Counted from the stretch's first letter, positions 51,674 to 60,772 are shown. The stretch is DNA of 64,000 nt from UBA6215 sp964484255 (GCA_964484255.1 CAZAEH010000002.1:1-64000); one strand, 5' to 3'. Translations and numbers: made by a program. Notes: a model not told the origin generated them from the sequence alone.

Positions 51674-52609
51674 TCATTTGACAAATTTTGAGCCCGGCTG
51701 TATCGCATGTCCGAGAGCGTAGTCTGAAGCCCCCATCCTTTTTCCGCCTTCGGCCTGCATCTCCGATATATCGAGGGCCCCTCTTCCGCAAGCGACTTTT
51801 ATAACGCCTGAACCTACTGCGGTTATCTCCCCCGGGACCGCCGTCCCCTTATCCGCGGAAACGTCAGGGGCCGAGGACCATATCTTAATGGTCTTGTTCC
51901 CGAGATTCGAAAAGGCCCCCGGCCATCCATACAGACCCCTTATACGGTTATGTATTTCCTCTGATGATCTTTCCCAGTCTATCCTGCCGTCATCCTTCTT
52001 AAGCTTTGGGGTCACCGTTGCTTTCGATTCGTCCTGCACTGACAGCCCGGCCGTACCTGCGGCAATGGCATCTACCGCTTCTACCAACAGTCCTGAACCT
52101 ATGGCGGCCAGCCTGCCGGAAAGAGTCTCGGCATTATCTTCCTGCAATATATCCGTCCTCCTCTGCATCACTACCTCACCCGCGTCCATCTTCTCATTAA
52201 GGCGGAACACGCTGACCCCGCTCTCCTTTTCGCCGTTTATTAAGACCCAGTTTATTGGAGAAGCTCCCCTGTAAGCGGGAAGCAGTGACGCATGCAGACC
52301 TATCGAATATATCTTTGGAAGAGAAAGGAGCTTAAGCGGAAGGATCTGGCCGTAAGCTATTACTACAAACAGGTCGGCGCAATAGTCCTTGAGCAGCTTC
52401 TCGGATCCGGAAAGAGGCAACCCCTCGATCGACCTTACGGGAATACCCAAAGCCGCGGCTGCTTTTTTTACGGGCGAAGGAGCGCTTATAAGCCGCCTGC
52501 CCTGAGGTTTATCCGGCTTTGTTATCACGGTTTCGATGCCGTGGGACTGGCTTAACCTCTCAAGGCTTGGCACCGCAAATTCCGAAGTACCGAAGAAAAC
52601 TATCTTCAT
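51674..52609 (-). CDS. fmt: Methionyl-tRNA formyltransferase
   Basis: Formylates initiator Met-tRNA. The 311-residue product shows VFFGTSEFAVPSL, the LPLKLLSLPKIYSIGLHASLLP stretch with the SLLPAYRGASPINW signature (catalytic His and Asn region), and a C-terminal OB-like domain. It overlaps def by 4 bases, the usual def-fmt pair. Confidence 0.96.
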   Translation of the reverse strand: MKIVFFGTSEFAVPSLERLSQSHGIETVITKPDKPQGRRLISAPSPVKKAAAALGIPVRSIEGLPLSGSEKLLKDYCADLFVVIAYGQILPLKLLSLPKIYSIGLHASLLPAYRGASPINWVLINGEKESGVSVFRLNEKMDAGEVVMQRRTDILQEDNAETLSGRLAAIGSGLLVEAVDAIAAGTAGLSVQDESKATVTPKLKKDDGRIDWERSSEEIHNRIRGLYGWPGAFSNLGNKTIKIWSSAPDVSADKGTAVPGEITAVGSGVIKVACGRGALDISEMQAEGGKRMGASDYALGHAIQPGSKFVK

Positions 52610-53100
52610 TTAGACTCTTTTTTGAGATTGCGCTTCGCCATCATGCGTTTCAACGGATTCAGTCTGTCAATAAAAAGGATACCGTCAAGATGGTCTATCT
52701 CATGCTGGAACACCCTTGCAAGAAGCCCTGTCGCCTCGTAACAGACAGGTTTGCCTTTGATATCGATACCTTCTACGACCACGGACAGGCTGCGACGGAC
52801 CAAGCCGTTAATTCCCGGAAGGCTCAAGCAGCCCTCTTCCTTTGTCTCGCTCCCGCGCCTCTTTACTATGCAAGGGTTGATCAGCGCATCTGCGCGCCAA
52901 CCGTCGGCCGAAGGGTTATAGGTTATGATCCTCTTGAGGATACCTACCTGGTTTGCGGCAAGCCCCACGCCGTCGGAGGTCTTCATCGTTTCGATCATAT
53001 CATCGATGAGCTTCCTGTCGGCATCGGTCAAGGCTTTCACCTCGACCGCTCTCTTTCTGAGAACAGGTTCTGGATATTTACGTATCTTTAGCGTCGCCAT
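52606..53100 (-). CDS. def: Peptide deformylase
   Basis: Removes the formyl group from nascent proteins. The 164-residue metalloenzyme has all three motifs: GVGLAANQVG, EGCLSLPG with the metal Cys, and QHEIDHLDGILF with the two metal His and the catalytic Glu. First gene of the def-fmt pair; the upstream 98-base gap also serves the divergent TPR gene. Confidence 0.97.
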   Translation of the reverse strand: MATLKIRKYPEPVLRKRAVEVKALTDADRKLIDDMIETMKTSDGVGLAANQVGILKRIITYNPSADGWRADALINPCIVKRRGSETKEEGCLSLPGINGLVRRSLSVVVEGIDIKGKPVCYEATGLLARVFQHEIDHLDGILFIDRLNPLKRMMAKRNLKKESK

Positions 53101-53148
53101 GGTATTATTTTACTATAAACATCACCAAATTCCAAATCCAAAAAAGGA

Positions 53149-53178
53149 TTGACACCCTACTGACCTATGCTCTATAAT
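53149..53178 (+). promoter_or_regulatory. Near-consensus sigma-70 promoter of the TPR gene
   Basis: Plus strand: perfect TTGACA (53149-53154), 18-base spacer, perfect TATAAT (53173-53178). Transcription would start near 53185, close to the AAAAGGAG ribosome site (53184-53191), giving a very short leader before ATG 53199. Both boxes match the consensus fully. Confidence 0.85.
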
Positions 53179-53198
53179 TCTAGAAAAGGAGAACTCCC

Positions 53199-53807
53199 AT
53201 GGAAGAAAGTTCCCTCAATGCCCTTCCAAAACAGATAAAAGACTATTACGACAAAGGCTTAGCGGCAATACAGAGAGAGAATTTTGCGTATGCCATAGAA
53301 CTCTTCGGCGCCGCCCTGGCCCTTAAAGAGGATTTCGCAGAAGCCCGTTACTATCTTTGGCTTTCGCTTTGGGAGAACAGCAAGCGCCATTCTAATGTCA
53401 TATCCATGCTGATAGGCAAGGTCACCGGCTTTATAATAATGATGCAGGCGTTCTCCCTTCAAAAAACTGGAAAAACATCCCAGGCTGTATACAAATATGA
53501 AAAAGCTATGAGGGCAGACCCTTCAAATCCGGCCATCCTGAACTCCATAGCCGACTGCCTTATAAGCGGAGGGGACACTATGGGAGCGATCAAGATCCTT
53601 GAGGGCGTTCCTATAATGGATAACAAGAACTTCGCGGCTTTAAAGAGGCTTGGGGAGCTTTATAAGAGCATAGAGAACTACGATAAAGCCAGGGCTTTCT
53701 TCAGCGCGACCCTTAAAGTAAACCCGAATGACATGGATGCCGAGCACGGGATAAAAGAGCTTGACGCCATAAAGACCCTTAAGGGCAGTTTCGACAACCA
53801 ACAGTAA
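53199..53807 (+). CDS. Cytoplasmic TPR-repeat protein
   Basis: A 202-residue protein without signal peptide, made of about four tetratricopeptide repeats (AYAIELFGAALALKEDFAEA, AVYKYEKAMRADPSNPAI, and a last pair near 130-190). It is one of only two plus-strand protein genes in the window and has its own strong promoter. Its stop lies 5 bases from the converging end of priA. Partner and function are unknown. Confidence 0.8.
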   Translation: MEESSLNALPKQIKDYYDKGLAAIQRENFAYAIELFGAALALKEDFAEARYYLWLSLWENSKRHSNVISMLIGKVTGFIIMMQAFSLQKTGKTSQAVYKYEKAMRADPSNPAILNSIADCLISGGDTMGAIKILEGVPIMDNKNFAALKRLGELYKSIENYDKARAFFSATLKVNPNDMDAEHGIKELDAIKTLKGSFDNQQ

Positions 53808-53812
53808 AGCAT

Positions 53813-55825
53813 CTAAAGCCCGAGCGGGTCCACATCGATCGTTATCATCACGCCGGATCTCCCCTTCAATGAGCCAAGCGCTTTATCTATGACCTCGCAC
53901 ATGGCGCGCGGGTCTTTGCCTTTAAGCATCATCGCCCACCTGAACTGTCCCTTTATCCTGGATATAAACTCGGGGGCGGGTCCTATAAGCTCAATATCCG
54001 TCCCGGAGATAAGCGCCGATATTAACGATGCCAGGTCATAGGCGGACTTTATCAGTTTCTCTTCATTTCTCCCCCTTAACTTCACTTCCACGATCCTCGT
54101 AAAAGGAGGATACGCCAATTCTTCCCTGAACTTTATCTCCTCATCAAAAAATCCCTTGTAATCATGGTTCATGCTCTTTTCGATGGCATAATGCGTTGGC
54201 GAGAAAGTCTGGATTATCACCTTTCCGGGCTCTTCACCCCTTCCGGCCCTTCCGGCTACCTGCGTAAGAAGGTTAAATGTCCTCTCTCCGGACCTAAAAT
54301 CGGGGAGGTTCAGGGCCGTATCCGCCGATATAACGCCGACGAGCATGACGCGGGGAAAATCATGGCCTTTTGCTATCATCTGTGTTCCTATAAGGATGTC
54401 AATCTTGTGCTTCCTGAAATCTCCCAGTATCTGCTTATGTGAGCCTCTCTTTGCCGTGGCATCCGTATCCATCCTGGCAATTCGCGCTTCGGGGAAGAGC
54501 CTGGCGGCTTCGCTCTCGATCTTCTGTGTACCTGCGCCAAAATAACGTATATCTTCGCTCTTGCATTTAGGGCATTTTAGCGGAGGCTCGGCCTGGTAAC
54601 CGCAATAATGACAGCTCAACTTCTTGGTGTCAAAATGATAAGTAAGCGAGACATTGCAATTTTTGCACCTGACCACATGGCCGCACTTCTTGCAATTAAT
54701 GAAAGTCGAAAAACCCCTGCGGTTCATGAACAACATGACCTGGCCTTTTTTCCTTAATACCTGAGAGACCGCGTGCTCGAGGGCCCTGGAAAATACCCTT
54801 GATCCCTTTACGTCTATCATCTCCTGGCGCATGTCTATAATGCTTACTTTCGGGAGAGAACGTTTTTCTATCCTTTCAGTCATCCTGAGCAGTTTGTATT
54901 CACCGTCAAGGGCCTTCTTGTAAGTCTCTATCGAAGGGGTTGCCCCGCCGAATATGACGGTAGCCCCGGAGATCCTGGCCCTTTCCACCGCTACATCCCT
55001 GGCGTTATAGCGGGGGGTCTCATCCTGTTTATAAGAGGTCTCTTGTTCTTCGTCGATGACTATCAGGCCCAGGTCCTTGACGGGCGCAAAGATCGCCGAG
55101 CGCGCTCCGACCGCTATACGGGCCTTGCCGTCCTTGAGCTTCTTCCACTCTACGAACCTCTCGGTATCTAGGAGCCGGCTGTGCAGTACTGCAACGATCC
55201 CCCCAAACCTGGATTTGAACCATTCAACGGCCTGCGGGGTAAGCGATATCTCCGGGACAAGGACTATCGATGACCTGCCCATCTTCAGGGCGGCCTCTAT
55301 CGCCTGCAGGTACACCTCGGTCTTCCCACTTCCCGTTATTCCATGCAACAGGAAGATATCGCCGCCAACCTTTGACAGAGAGGCTATAATGGGTTTTAGT
55401 GCCGCGGCCTGCTCTCCGGTAGGCTCATGCCGCCTTGTCGGCCGGTAGTCATCCTCCGGCTCGGGATGCCTGGGAGCGGCTTTTATCTTTCCTTTCTTTA
55501 TCGGGCCGGGCAGGGCCGCCTCTATCGCCTCACCCCATGAAGAATGGTAACGGTCCGATATCCACTTCGTCAAAGACAACATGTCCGCATCAAGGACAGG
55601 ATCGGACTCATCTATAACGGTTAAGATATCCTTGACCGTCTCTACATCAGTGCTCCCGGGAAACCCAACTATATAGCCGACCACCTTTCGGGGACCGAAC
55701 GGGACAAGGACCCTTTTGCCCAGTAAGGCCTTTTCCTTAAGGCCCTCCGGCACCCTGTAATGAAAAGGCTTCCTTACCGGAAGCCCGATAGCTATCTCAA
55801 CGTAATCTTTTTCGGACAAGATCAA
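53813..55825 (-). CDS. priA: Primosomal protein N', replication-restart helicase
   Basis: DEAH-type 3'-5' helicase that reloads the replisome at stalled forks. The 670-residue protein has the N-terminal DNA-binding domain, Walker A GITGSGKTEVYLQAI, the DEEQ box in VIDEEQETSYKQD, the aromatic-rich loop YNARDVAVERA, zinc cysteines between about residues 375 and 415 (CKKCGHVVRCKNC, CHYCGY, CPKC) and helicase motifs V-VI (GTQMIAKGHDFP, QVAGRAGRG). It ends a long glycosyltransferase operon, overlapping the uracil-DNA glycosylase gene by 4 bases. Confidence 0.96.
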   Translation of the reverse strand: MILSEKDYVEIAIGLPVRKPFHYRVPEGLKEKALLGKRVLVPFGPRKVVGYIVGFPGSTDVETVKDILTVIDESDPVLDADMLSLTKWISDRYHSSWGEAIEAALPGPIKKGKIKAAPRHPEPEDDYRPTRRHEPTGEQAAALKPIIASLSKVGGDIFLLHGITGSGKTEVYLQAIEAALKMGRSSIVLVPEISLTPQAVEWFKSRFGGIVAVLHSRLLDTERFVEWKKLKDGKARIAVGARSAIFAPVKDLGLIVIDEEQETSYKQDETPRYNARDVAVERARISGATVIFGGATPSIETYKKALDGEYKLLRMTERIEKRSLPKVSIIDMRQEMIDVKGSRVFSRALEHAVSQVLRKKGQVMLFMNRRGFSTFINCKKCGHVVRCKNCNVSLTYHFDTKKLSCHYCGYQAEPPLKCPKCKSEDIRYFGAGTQKIESEAARLFPEARIARMDTDATAKRGSHKQILGDFRKHKIDILIGTQMIAKGHDFPRVMLVGVISADTALNLPDFRSGERTFNLLTQVAGRAGRGEEPGKVIIQTFSPTHYAIEKSMNHDYKGFFDEEIKFREELAYPPFTRIVEVKLRGRNEEKLIKSAYDLASLISALISGTDIELIGPAPEFISRIKGQFRWAMMLKGKDPRAMCEVIDKALGSLKGRSGVMITIDVDPLGL

Positions 55826-56502
55826 GCCTCCGGGAGTATCTTCATGATCTTCTTAAGGTCCTCCCATACTTCTTTCTTTGCGGAAGGGTTCCTGAGCAGA
55901 TAAGCGGGATGGTACGTCGGTATCATTATCCTGCCGTAAAAATCCATTTCCTTGCCTCTCATCCTGGTTATTGGGACTTCCATATCTAGTAAAGCCTGAG
56001 CAGCGTGCTTGCCAAGGCAGCAGATAACTTTGGGCGAAACAATATCTATCTGGCGCAAAAGAAAGCCCTTGCACGCCGATACTTCTTCGGGTTGCGGGCT
56101 CCTGTTATTAGGGGGCCTGCATTTAAGGACATTGCAGATATAAACTTCCTGCCTCTTGAGGCCCATCGCCTCTATCATCTTTGTAAGCAACTGGCCTGCA
56201 CGTCCGACAAAAGGTTTGCCTTGGATATCTTCGTCCTCTCCCGGGGCTTCCCCAACGAACATCAGCTTGGCACGCGGGTCCCCGTCCGAGAAGACATAGT
56301 TCTTTTTAGTCCTGTGAAGCGGGCAAGCGCGACATGAGAGCACTTCTTCTTTAAGCGCTGAAAGGCCGTCAACACCCTTATTGCACACGGGGTTTCCCGA
56401 TATCGTGAGCATCTCTATGCCGCAGGCCTTTTCGGAACCCACATAGGCCCTGAGGTTTTTAAGTATGGATGCTAACTCCTTCTTCTGCTCATTAGGACTC
56501 AT
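55822..56502 (-). CDS. Uracil-DNA glycosylase, family 4 (type A)
   Basis: A 226-residue repair enzyme with a 4Fe-4S cluster. The first Cys pair is in LSCRACPLHRTKK, the others in SACKGFLLRQ and VICCLGKHAAQAL. The uracil-binding motif GEAPGEDEDIQGKPFVG and the C-terminal PTYHPAYLLRNPS are typical. About 45 residues precede the catalytic domain. It sits between a glycolipid glycosyltransferase gene and priA with 4-base overlaps on both sides. Confidence 0.94.
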   Translation of the reverse strand: MSPNEQKKELASILKNLRAYVGSEKACGIEMLTISGNPVCNKGVDGLSALKEEVLSCRACPLHRTKKNYVFSDGDPRAKLMFVGEAPGEDEDIQGKPFVGRAGQLLTKMIEAMGLKRQEVYICNVLKCRPPNNRSPQPEEVSACKGFLLRQIDIVSPKVICCLGKHAAQALLDMEVPITRMRGKEMDFYGRIMIPTYHPAYLLRNPSAKKEVWEDLKKIMKILPEA

Positions 56503-57623
56503 TTCTCCACGGTCTCCAATACCAGCAGGACGATATCACTGGCCGAAGACGGCTTGCCAAGCTGCTTGGCCTTGGCCCTCATGCCGTCGAGAAGTTCCTT
56601 ATGCCTGAAAAGGTATTCGAGTTTGTCCAGGGTTTGGGCGATTGTCTTTGTGCCGACGCCGACGCCGTTCTTTTCGAGGAAGTTCAGGTTATTCTCTTCC
56701 TGCCCGGGAATGAAGGTGTTGACTATGACCGGGACGCCTTTGACCATGGCCTCGGATATGCTCAAACCTCCCGGCTTGGATATCATGACATCACAAGCAT
56801 CCATGAGCTCGTTGACGTTATCCGCAAAACCGTATACTTTCATAGGGGTCCTTGCTTTAGAAGCTATCTCTTCTATCTCCTTTTTAAGGGACTCGTTCTT
56901 TCCGCATACCACCATCAGCTGGAAAGGCTCTTGTGTACGAGCTATGGTCTCAACCATCTGCGCTATCGGCCCTACCCCTAGCCCTCCCCCGATGATCAGC
57001 ACCGTGAACAAACCTTCCTCCAGGCCCAGGTTACGGGCAGCTTCCGCCCTTTCCCACCTGCGGGTGAATTTCTCCTGTACGGGTATACCGAGCACCCTTA
57101 TTTTCTCGGGGGATATCCCTTTCGAGACAAGCTCTTTCTTGGTATATTCGGAGGCGACCGCATATATGTCGACCTGGGAAGATATCCAGAAATCGTGCAC
57201 GCCGTAATCGGTGATGACGGTGACCAGCTCGCCGGCGTACATCTTGGAAAGTTTAAGGTTAGATACTATCTCTGTAGCAAAAAAATGGGTGGTCACGATG
57301 CAATCAGGTCTCTCCTTCCTTACCAGGCGGTAAAAAGCGTATCCATTGACGAAATTCACCATACGCCTGAATGACCTGATAAGCGGCCTTATGGGCTTGA
57401 AGTCGGTAATATAGAACGAGAAACTCCAGAGGAACGGAGCTTTCGATACCATAAAATTGTATCCCCATATATACATCCAGCGAAAGAGCCTGTTGGTATA
57501 TTCGAGGGAGTCTATCACCCTCACGTCATGGCCGGTCTTCGCCTTATCAAAAGCATCTTTTATAGCAAATGCCGCGCTTTTATGGCCGGCTCCTGCCGGT
57601 GCGTGAACAATGAATATTTTCAT
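56499..57623 (-). CDS. MGDG-synthase/MurG-like glycosyltransferase
   Basis: A 374-residue GT-B enzyme. The N-terminal domain of the monogalactosyldiacylglycerol-synthase family is visible in HAPAGAGHKSAAFAIKDAF and TDYGVHDFWI. The nucleotide-sugar domain appears as GGGLGVGPIAQMV and the acceptor/donor loop as ISKPGGLSISEAMVKGVPVI. The family includes diacylglycerol glucosyl- and galactosyltransferases, so a membrane glycolipid product is likely. Which sugar is moved cannot be told. Confidence 0.87.
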   Translation of the reverse strand: MKIFIVHAPAGAGHKSAAFAIKDAFDKAKTGHDVRVIDSLEYTNRLFRWMYIWGYNFMVSKAPFLWSFSFYITDFKPIRPLIRSFRRMVNFVNGYAFYRLVRKERPDCIVTTHFFATEIVSNLKLSKMYAGELVTVITDYGVHDFWISSQVDIYAVASEYTKKELVSKGISPEKIRVLGIPVQEKFTRRWERAEAARNLGLEEGLFTVLIIGGGLGVGPIAQMVETIARTQEPFQLMVVCGKNESLKKEIEEIASKARTPMKVYGFADNVNELMDACDVMISKPGGLSISEAMVKGVPVIVNTFIPGQEENNLNFLEKNGVGVGTKTIAQTLDKLEYLFRHKELLDGMRAKAKQLGKPSSASDIVLLVLETVEK

Positions 57624-58231
57624 CGGCTCTTTTTATCCCCCTTGAGGACCAGGTCGACAGCGTCGGACAGGTCCCGTTTTATAAAATCCGGCTTAGATCC
57701 TGTTTCCCGCACCATCCTGCGTATGTTTCTTTTCCTGGTCTTTCCGGACAGCACTAGGATAGTCCTGCAGCCTATGGCATGGCCGGCTTCGACATCCCGT
57801 ATATTATCCCNNNNNNNNNNATTATCCCCTACGAAATATGTCTTGCTGAAATCTATTTTGCCGCGTCTGAGAGCCTTCTTAAAAAGACCGGCCTTAGGTT
57901 TCCTGCAGGCACAGTTGTCTTCCTGCCGATGCGGGCAGTAAAAGGCATCCGCGATCTTACCTCCCGCCTTTTCGATCTGCTTCTTCATCCTGTCCGTCAC
58001 GTCCTTAAGGTCCTTTAACGTAAAATACCCCTTTCCGATACCCGCCTGGTTCGATATCACATATATCGTATACCCGTTCCCGGAAAGACGGCGGATGGCG
58101 CGTTTTACCCCCGGCAGGAACCTGAACTCCTTCCACTTTGTGACATACCTGTAATCATTGATGAATTCGGGATCGACATTTATGACACCGTCCCTGTCGA
58201 GGAATATTACCTTATCCTGCTTTTTCACCAT
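57620..58231 (-). CDS. D-glycero-D-manno-heptose-1,7-bisphosphate phosphatase-like HAD protein (gap of Ns inside)
   Basis: A HAD-IIIA phosphatase of the GmhB/HisB-N type. Catalytic FLDRDGVIN is near the N-terminus, YVISNQAGIGKGY follows, and a zinc-binding loop reads CPHRQEDNCACRKPKAG. The motif-IV region is interrupted by ten Ns (57811-57820) flanked by an 8-base duplication. Collapsing the overlap gives YFVGDNIRDVEAGHAIG and a protein of 197 residues with intact frame. With two GT9 genes in the operon, a role in ADP-heptose supply for the LPS core is likely. Confidence 0.88.
   Translation of the reverse strand: MVKKQDKVIFLDRDGVINVDPEFINDYRYVTKWKEFRFLPGVKRAIRRLSGNGYTIYVISNQAGIGKGYFTLKDLKDVTDRMKKQIEKAGGKIADAFYCPHRQEDNCACRKPKAGLFKKALRRGKIDFSKTYFVGDNXXXXDNIRDVEAGHAIGCRTILVLSGKTRKRNIRRMVRETGSKPDFIKRDLSDAVDLVLKGDKKSR
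57803..57828. other. Assembly gap of 10 Ns hiding an 8-base overlap
   Basis: ATTATCCC occurs just before (57803-57810) and just after (57821-57828) the N run. Merging the two copies restores the conserved VGDNIRDVEAG motif of the HAD phosphatase. The contig ends therefore overlap by 8 bases and nothing is missing. Confidence 0.88.
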
Positions 58232-58982
58232 AAGTGAGCTCCCAATATTTTGCCCATTTCATGAAATGCACATATGCGAACATAACGCAGAATATAAAAC
58301 CTATCCTGCCCTCCCTGAAACCCTGTTTCTTTATATAGAGCTTCCAGAACAATTTCAGCGGCTTGACCTTAAGGTTATATAATACCACTTTCAGCGGCAG
58401 GACGCCTTTTTCATTGAGCATGTCCCTTGCCTCGTAGCCCGTATACCTGTTCTGCCTTTCCAGGAATTGCTCCATGGACTTGAACGGCCTGTGCTCTATC
58501 TCCGCTTCGATGACCCCCTGAGGCCCGGTAAGCTTGAGCCTTTCGTGTATAAGACCTTCATACCTTCCGCAGCCTTTCTTAAAGAAATGCGCCGAATAAT
58601 GGTACCACCCGCCGTACCTCATCGCGTGGCCCAGGAAATAGTTCTTCCTCCTGAACTTATACCCGACAGCGCCTGAACCGGAAACCATCGCCTCTTTAAG
58701 CGCAGAGGCAAGCTGAGGGGTCACGACCTCGTCGGCATCAAGCTGCAGTATCCAATCGCCGGAAGAATTGTCGATACCCTTGTTCCTCTCGAGGGCAAAT
58801 CCCCTGAATTCGCTGGGGATTACCTTATCGGTATATTTCTTGCATATCTCGGGGGTATTATCGGTCGAGAACCCGTCTATCACGACGATCTCGTCGGCCC
58901 ATTTTACGCTCTCGAGACAGGCACCCACACAATCTTGGGCGTTCTTAGTCAGTATGACGACGCTAAGTCTTTGTCCCTGCAT
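58212..58982 (-). CDS. Family-2 glycosyltransferase, WaaE/KdtX-like (copy 1)
   Basis: A GT-A enzyme of about 256 residues: LSVVILTKNAQDCVGACLES start, DEIVVIDGFSTDN, GDWILQLDADEVVTPQL (DxD metal site), YRYGGWYHYSAHFF-like segment and a C-terminal amphipathic region ending AKYWELTYGEKAG. The fold matches the LPS-core beta-glucosyltransferases. ATG 58982 was preferred over a start at 59003 because it leads directly into the first strand and has GGGA upstream. Acceptor unknown. Confidence 0.85.
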   Translation of the reverse strand: MQGQRLSVVILTKNAQDCVGACLESVKWADEIVVIDGFSTDNTPEICKKYTDKVIPSEFRGFALERNKGIDNSSGDWILQLDADEVVTPQLASALKEAMVSGSGAVGYKFRRKNYFLGHAMRYGGWYHYSAHFFKKGCGRYEGLIHERLKLTGPQGVIEAEIEHRPFKSMEQFLERQNRYTGYEARDMLNEKGVLPLKVVLYNLKVKPLKLFWKLYIKKQGFREGRIGFIFCVMFAYVHFMKWAKYWELTYGEKAG

Positions 58983-59739
58983 CGGATTCCCGGTATTTCG
59001 CATAGCTGAGCACCTGGTACATCCCGCTGTTTACGGCTACCATAAGGCCTATCACCCCGTCCTTATAACCTTTCTTTGCCACATAGCCCCTATAGAACCT
59101 GTCAACGGCCCGGCGCAGCGCCCTGGCCAGGGACATCTTCCTACCGTCTATAGACCACTTCAGGGCTTCTTTAGTGGTCTGACCGTTAAGAGAGGCGATC
59201 AATTCCGCGAAATCATCATAAGAATAGTGTACTATATCCCCTTTAAGTCTCCCGCACCTTCCTTCATATATCACGCGCGGGTGGACGCCGGTTTCCTCAT
59301 ATTTGAACCTGTCCCTGCGGAAGAAGCGGTCCTTATACGCAGGGTACCAACCTCCCCATTTGACCCAATACTTGCCTATGTAGTTACGCAGGGGCACGGC
59401 AAAAACAACGTATTCGGACAGCTTGCCCTGCCTGTCGTCATTGACCACCCCTTTTATCTCGTCCCTTAACTCATCGCTGACGACCTCATCCGCGTCAAGA
59501 CTCAGCACCCATTCGTTCTTGGCAAGCGAATAGGCGTAATTCCTGTGCGCGCCCTCTACCTCCATCTTCCTGCTATATATCCTTCCGGTATAACGCTGTG
59601 CTATACCTACGGTACCGTCGACGCTCATATCATCGACTATTACGATATCATCGGACCACAGGACGCTCTCCAGACACTGCGCGAGCCTCTTCTCCTCGTT
59701 CCTGACGATCACAACCACCGATACGGGTATTTTATCCAA
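58963..59739 (-). CDS. Family-2 glycosyltransferase, WaaE/KdtX-like (copy 2)
   Basis: A 258-residue paralog of the next gene: VSVVVIVRNEEKRLAQCLES, DDIVIVDDMSVDGT, EWVLSLDADEVVSDEL (DxD), WVKWGGWYPAYKDRFFRR and a C-terminal hydrophobic-basic helix (KKGYKDGVIGLMVAV) likely to touch the membrane. The shared order of motifs with copy 1 points to a tandem duplication. Probably extends the LPS core. Confidence 0.86.
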   Translation of the reverse strand: MDKIPVSVVVIVRNEEKRLAQCLESVLWSDDIVIVDDMSVDGTVGIAQRYTGRIYSRKMEVEGAHRNYAYSLAKNEWVLSLDADEVVSDELRDEIKGVVNDDRQGKLSEYVVFAVPLRNYIGKYWVKWGGWYPAYKDRFFRRDRFKYEETGVHPRVIYEGRCGRLKGDIVHYSYDDFAELIASLNGQTTKEALKWSIDGRKMSLARALRRAVDRFYRGYVAKKGYKDGVIGLMVAVNSGMYQVLSYAKYRESDAGTKT

Positions 59740-59740
59740 T

Positions 59741-60772
59741 TCATATCCCCTTTATCACCGAACCCCTGAGAAACCCGTAAGCCGAAAGCGCCGTCCTCAA
59801 TACAGAGTTTGGCACATACACTTTATCGAACCGTTTTTTCTTTTTAATGATATTCCAAAAAGACCTTAATTTAAAGAAATTTTTGGCCCGTTTCTGCTCC
59901 ATAAGGTCCAGATGGGAAGGTAATGCCGGGATAGCGGCGCCATCCTCCATAAAAAGCCACACGCGGTTATGTTCACCTAACTCCCTGTATATGCTCTCGC
60001 GTATTCTCCCGGATGCGGAGGCATCCCCTGCGGTTAGCACATAAGCTATCCTGAGAACGCGCCCCCATCTCTTCTCGAATATCCGCGCGCTCCTTTCAAA
60101 GGTATCCTTCTTGCTCCTCAGGAACCCTCCTGATCTGCCCTCCTCGTGGAACACATAGCAACCTCTTGCCAGGACGCATTTATAACCGGAGGACTGCGCC
60201 CTCCTGCTGTAGTCAGTGTCCTCGAAATACGCGTACCCGAACTCGTCGTCCAGGTAACCTATCTTATCGATCACTTCCCTCTTTATCAGCATGCAAAACC
60301 CTACGCATGCGTTCATCTCGGTCCACCGTCCGGACTCACACGCCAGTCCGGAGGCGAATTTTTTAAGGCTCAATTCTTTTGGCGGTCTCAGGCCGAAATT
60401 GTTCGACGAGGGGTTGACCAACCCGATGGAAAAATCGCTTTCCGCCACCTTTATCATCTCGGTAAGCCAAGTGTCCGTCACAATAAGGTCGTTGTTCATT
60501 ATACAGGCGAACGGCGCTCTTGAGGCCAGGAGTCCTTTATTCATGCCGCGCGCGAAACCCTCGTTTACCGTGTTGAACATTACCTCTACATCAACCGTTT
60601 GGTTTCCTTTCAGCGAACAAAGATATTCCCTGATGCCGTGCTCCGAAGAGGCATTATCTACAATGATAAGGCGGCAGCGTTCCCGAGTGCAGCTGAGCAC
60701 GGACCCGATGCACCTCTTGAGGATATCCAGGTTATTCCAACTCAAGAGTATAAGGTCGCACTTCACTTCCAT
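59741..60772 (-). CDS. Family-2 glycosyltransferase, rhamnosyltransferase-like
   Basis: A 343-residue GT-A protein: DLILLSWNNLDILKRCIGSVL, LIIVDNASSEHGI, FACIMNNDLIVTDTW (metal-binding NDD-type site) and the EDTDYSRRAQSSGYK motif typical of rhamnosyl/O-antigen transferases of this family. A C-terminal region after residue 230 is extra and unassigned. ATG 60772, preceded by GGAGGG at 6 bases, was chosen over the TTG at 60778. Confidence 0.85.
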   Translation of the reverse strand: MEVKCDLILLSWNNLDILKRCIGSVLSCTRERCRLIIVDNASSEHGIREYLCSLKGNQTVDVEVMFNTVNEGFARGMNKGLLASRAPFACIMNNDLIVTDTWLTEMIKVAESDFSIGLVNPSSNNFGLRPPKELSLKKFASGLACESGRWTEMNACVGFCMLIKREVIDKIGYLDDEFGYAYFEDTDYSRRAQSSGYKCVLARGCYVFHEEGRSGGFLRSKKDTFERSARIFEKRWGRVLRIAYVLTAGDASASGRIRESIYRELGEHNRVWLFMEDGAAIPALPSHLDLMEQKRAKNFFKLRSFWNIIKKKKRFDKVYVPNSVLRTALSAYGFLRGSVIKGI

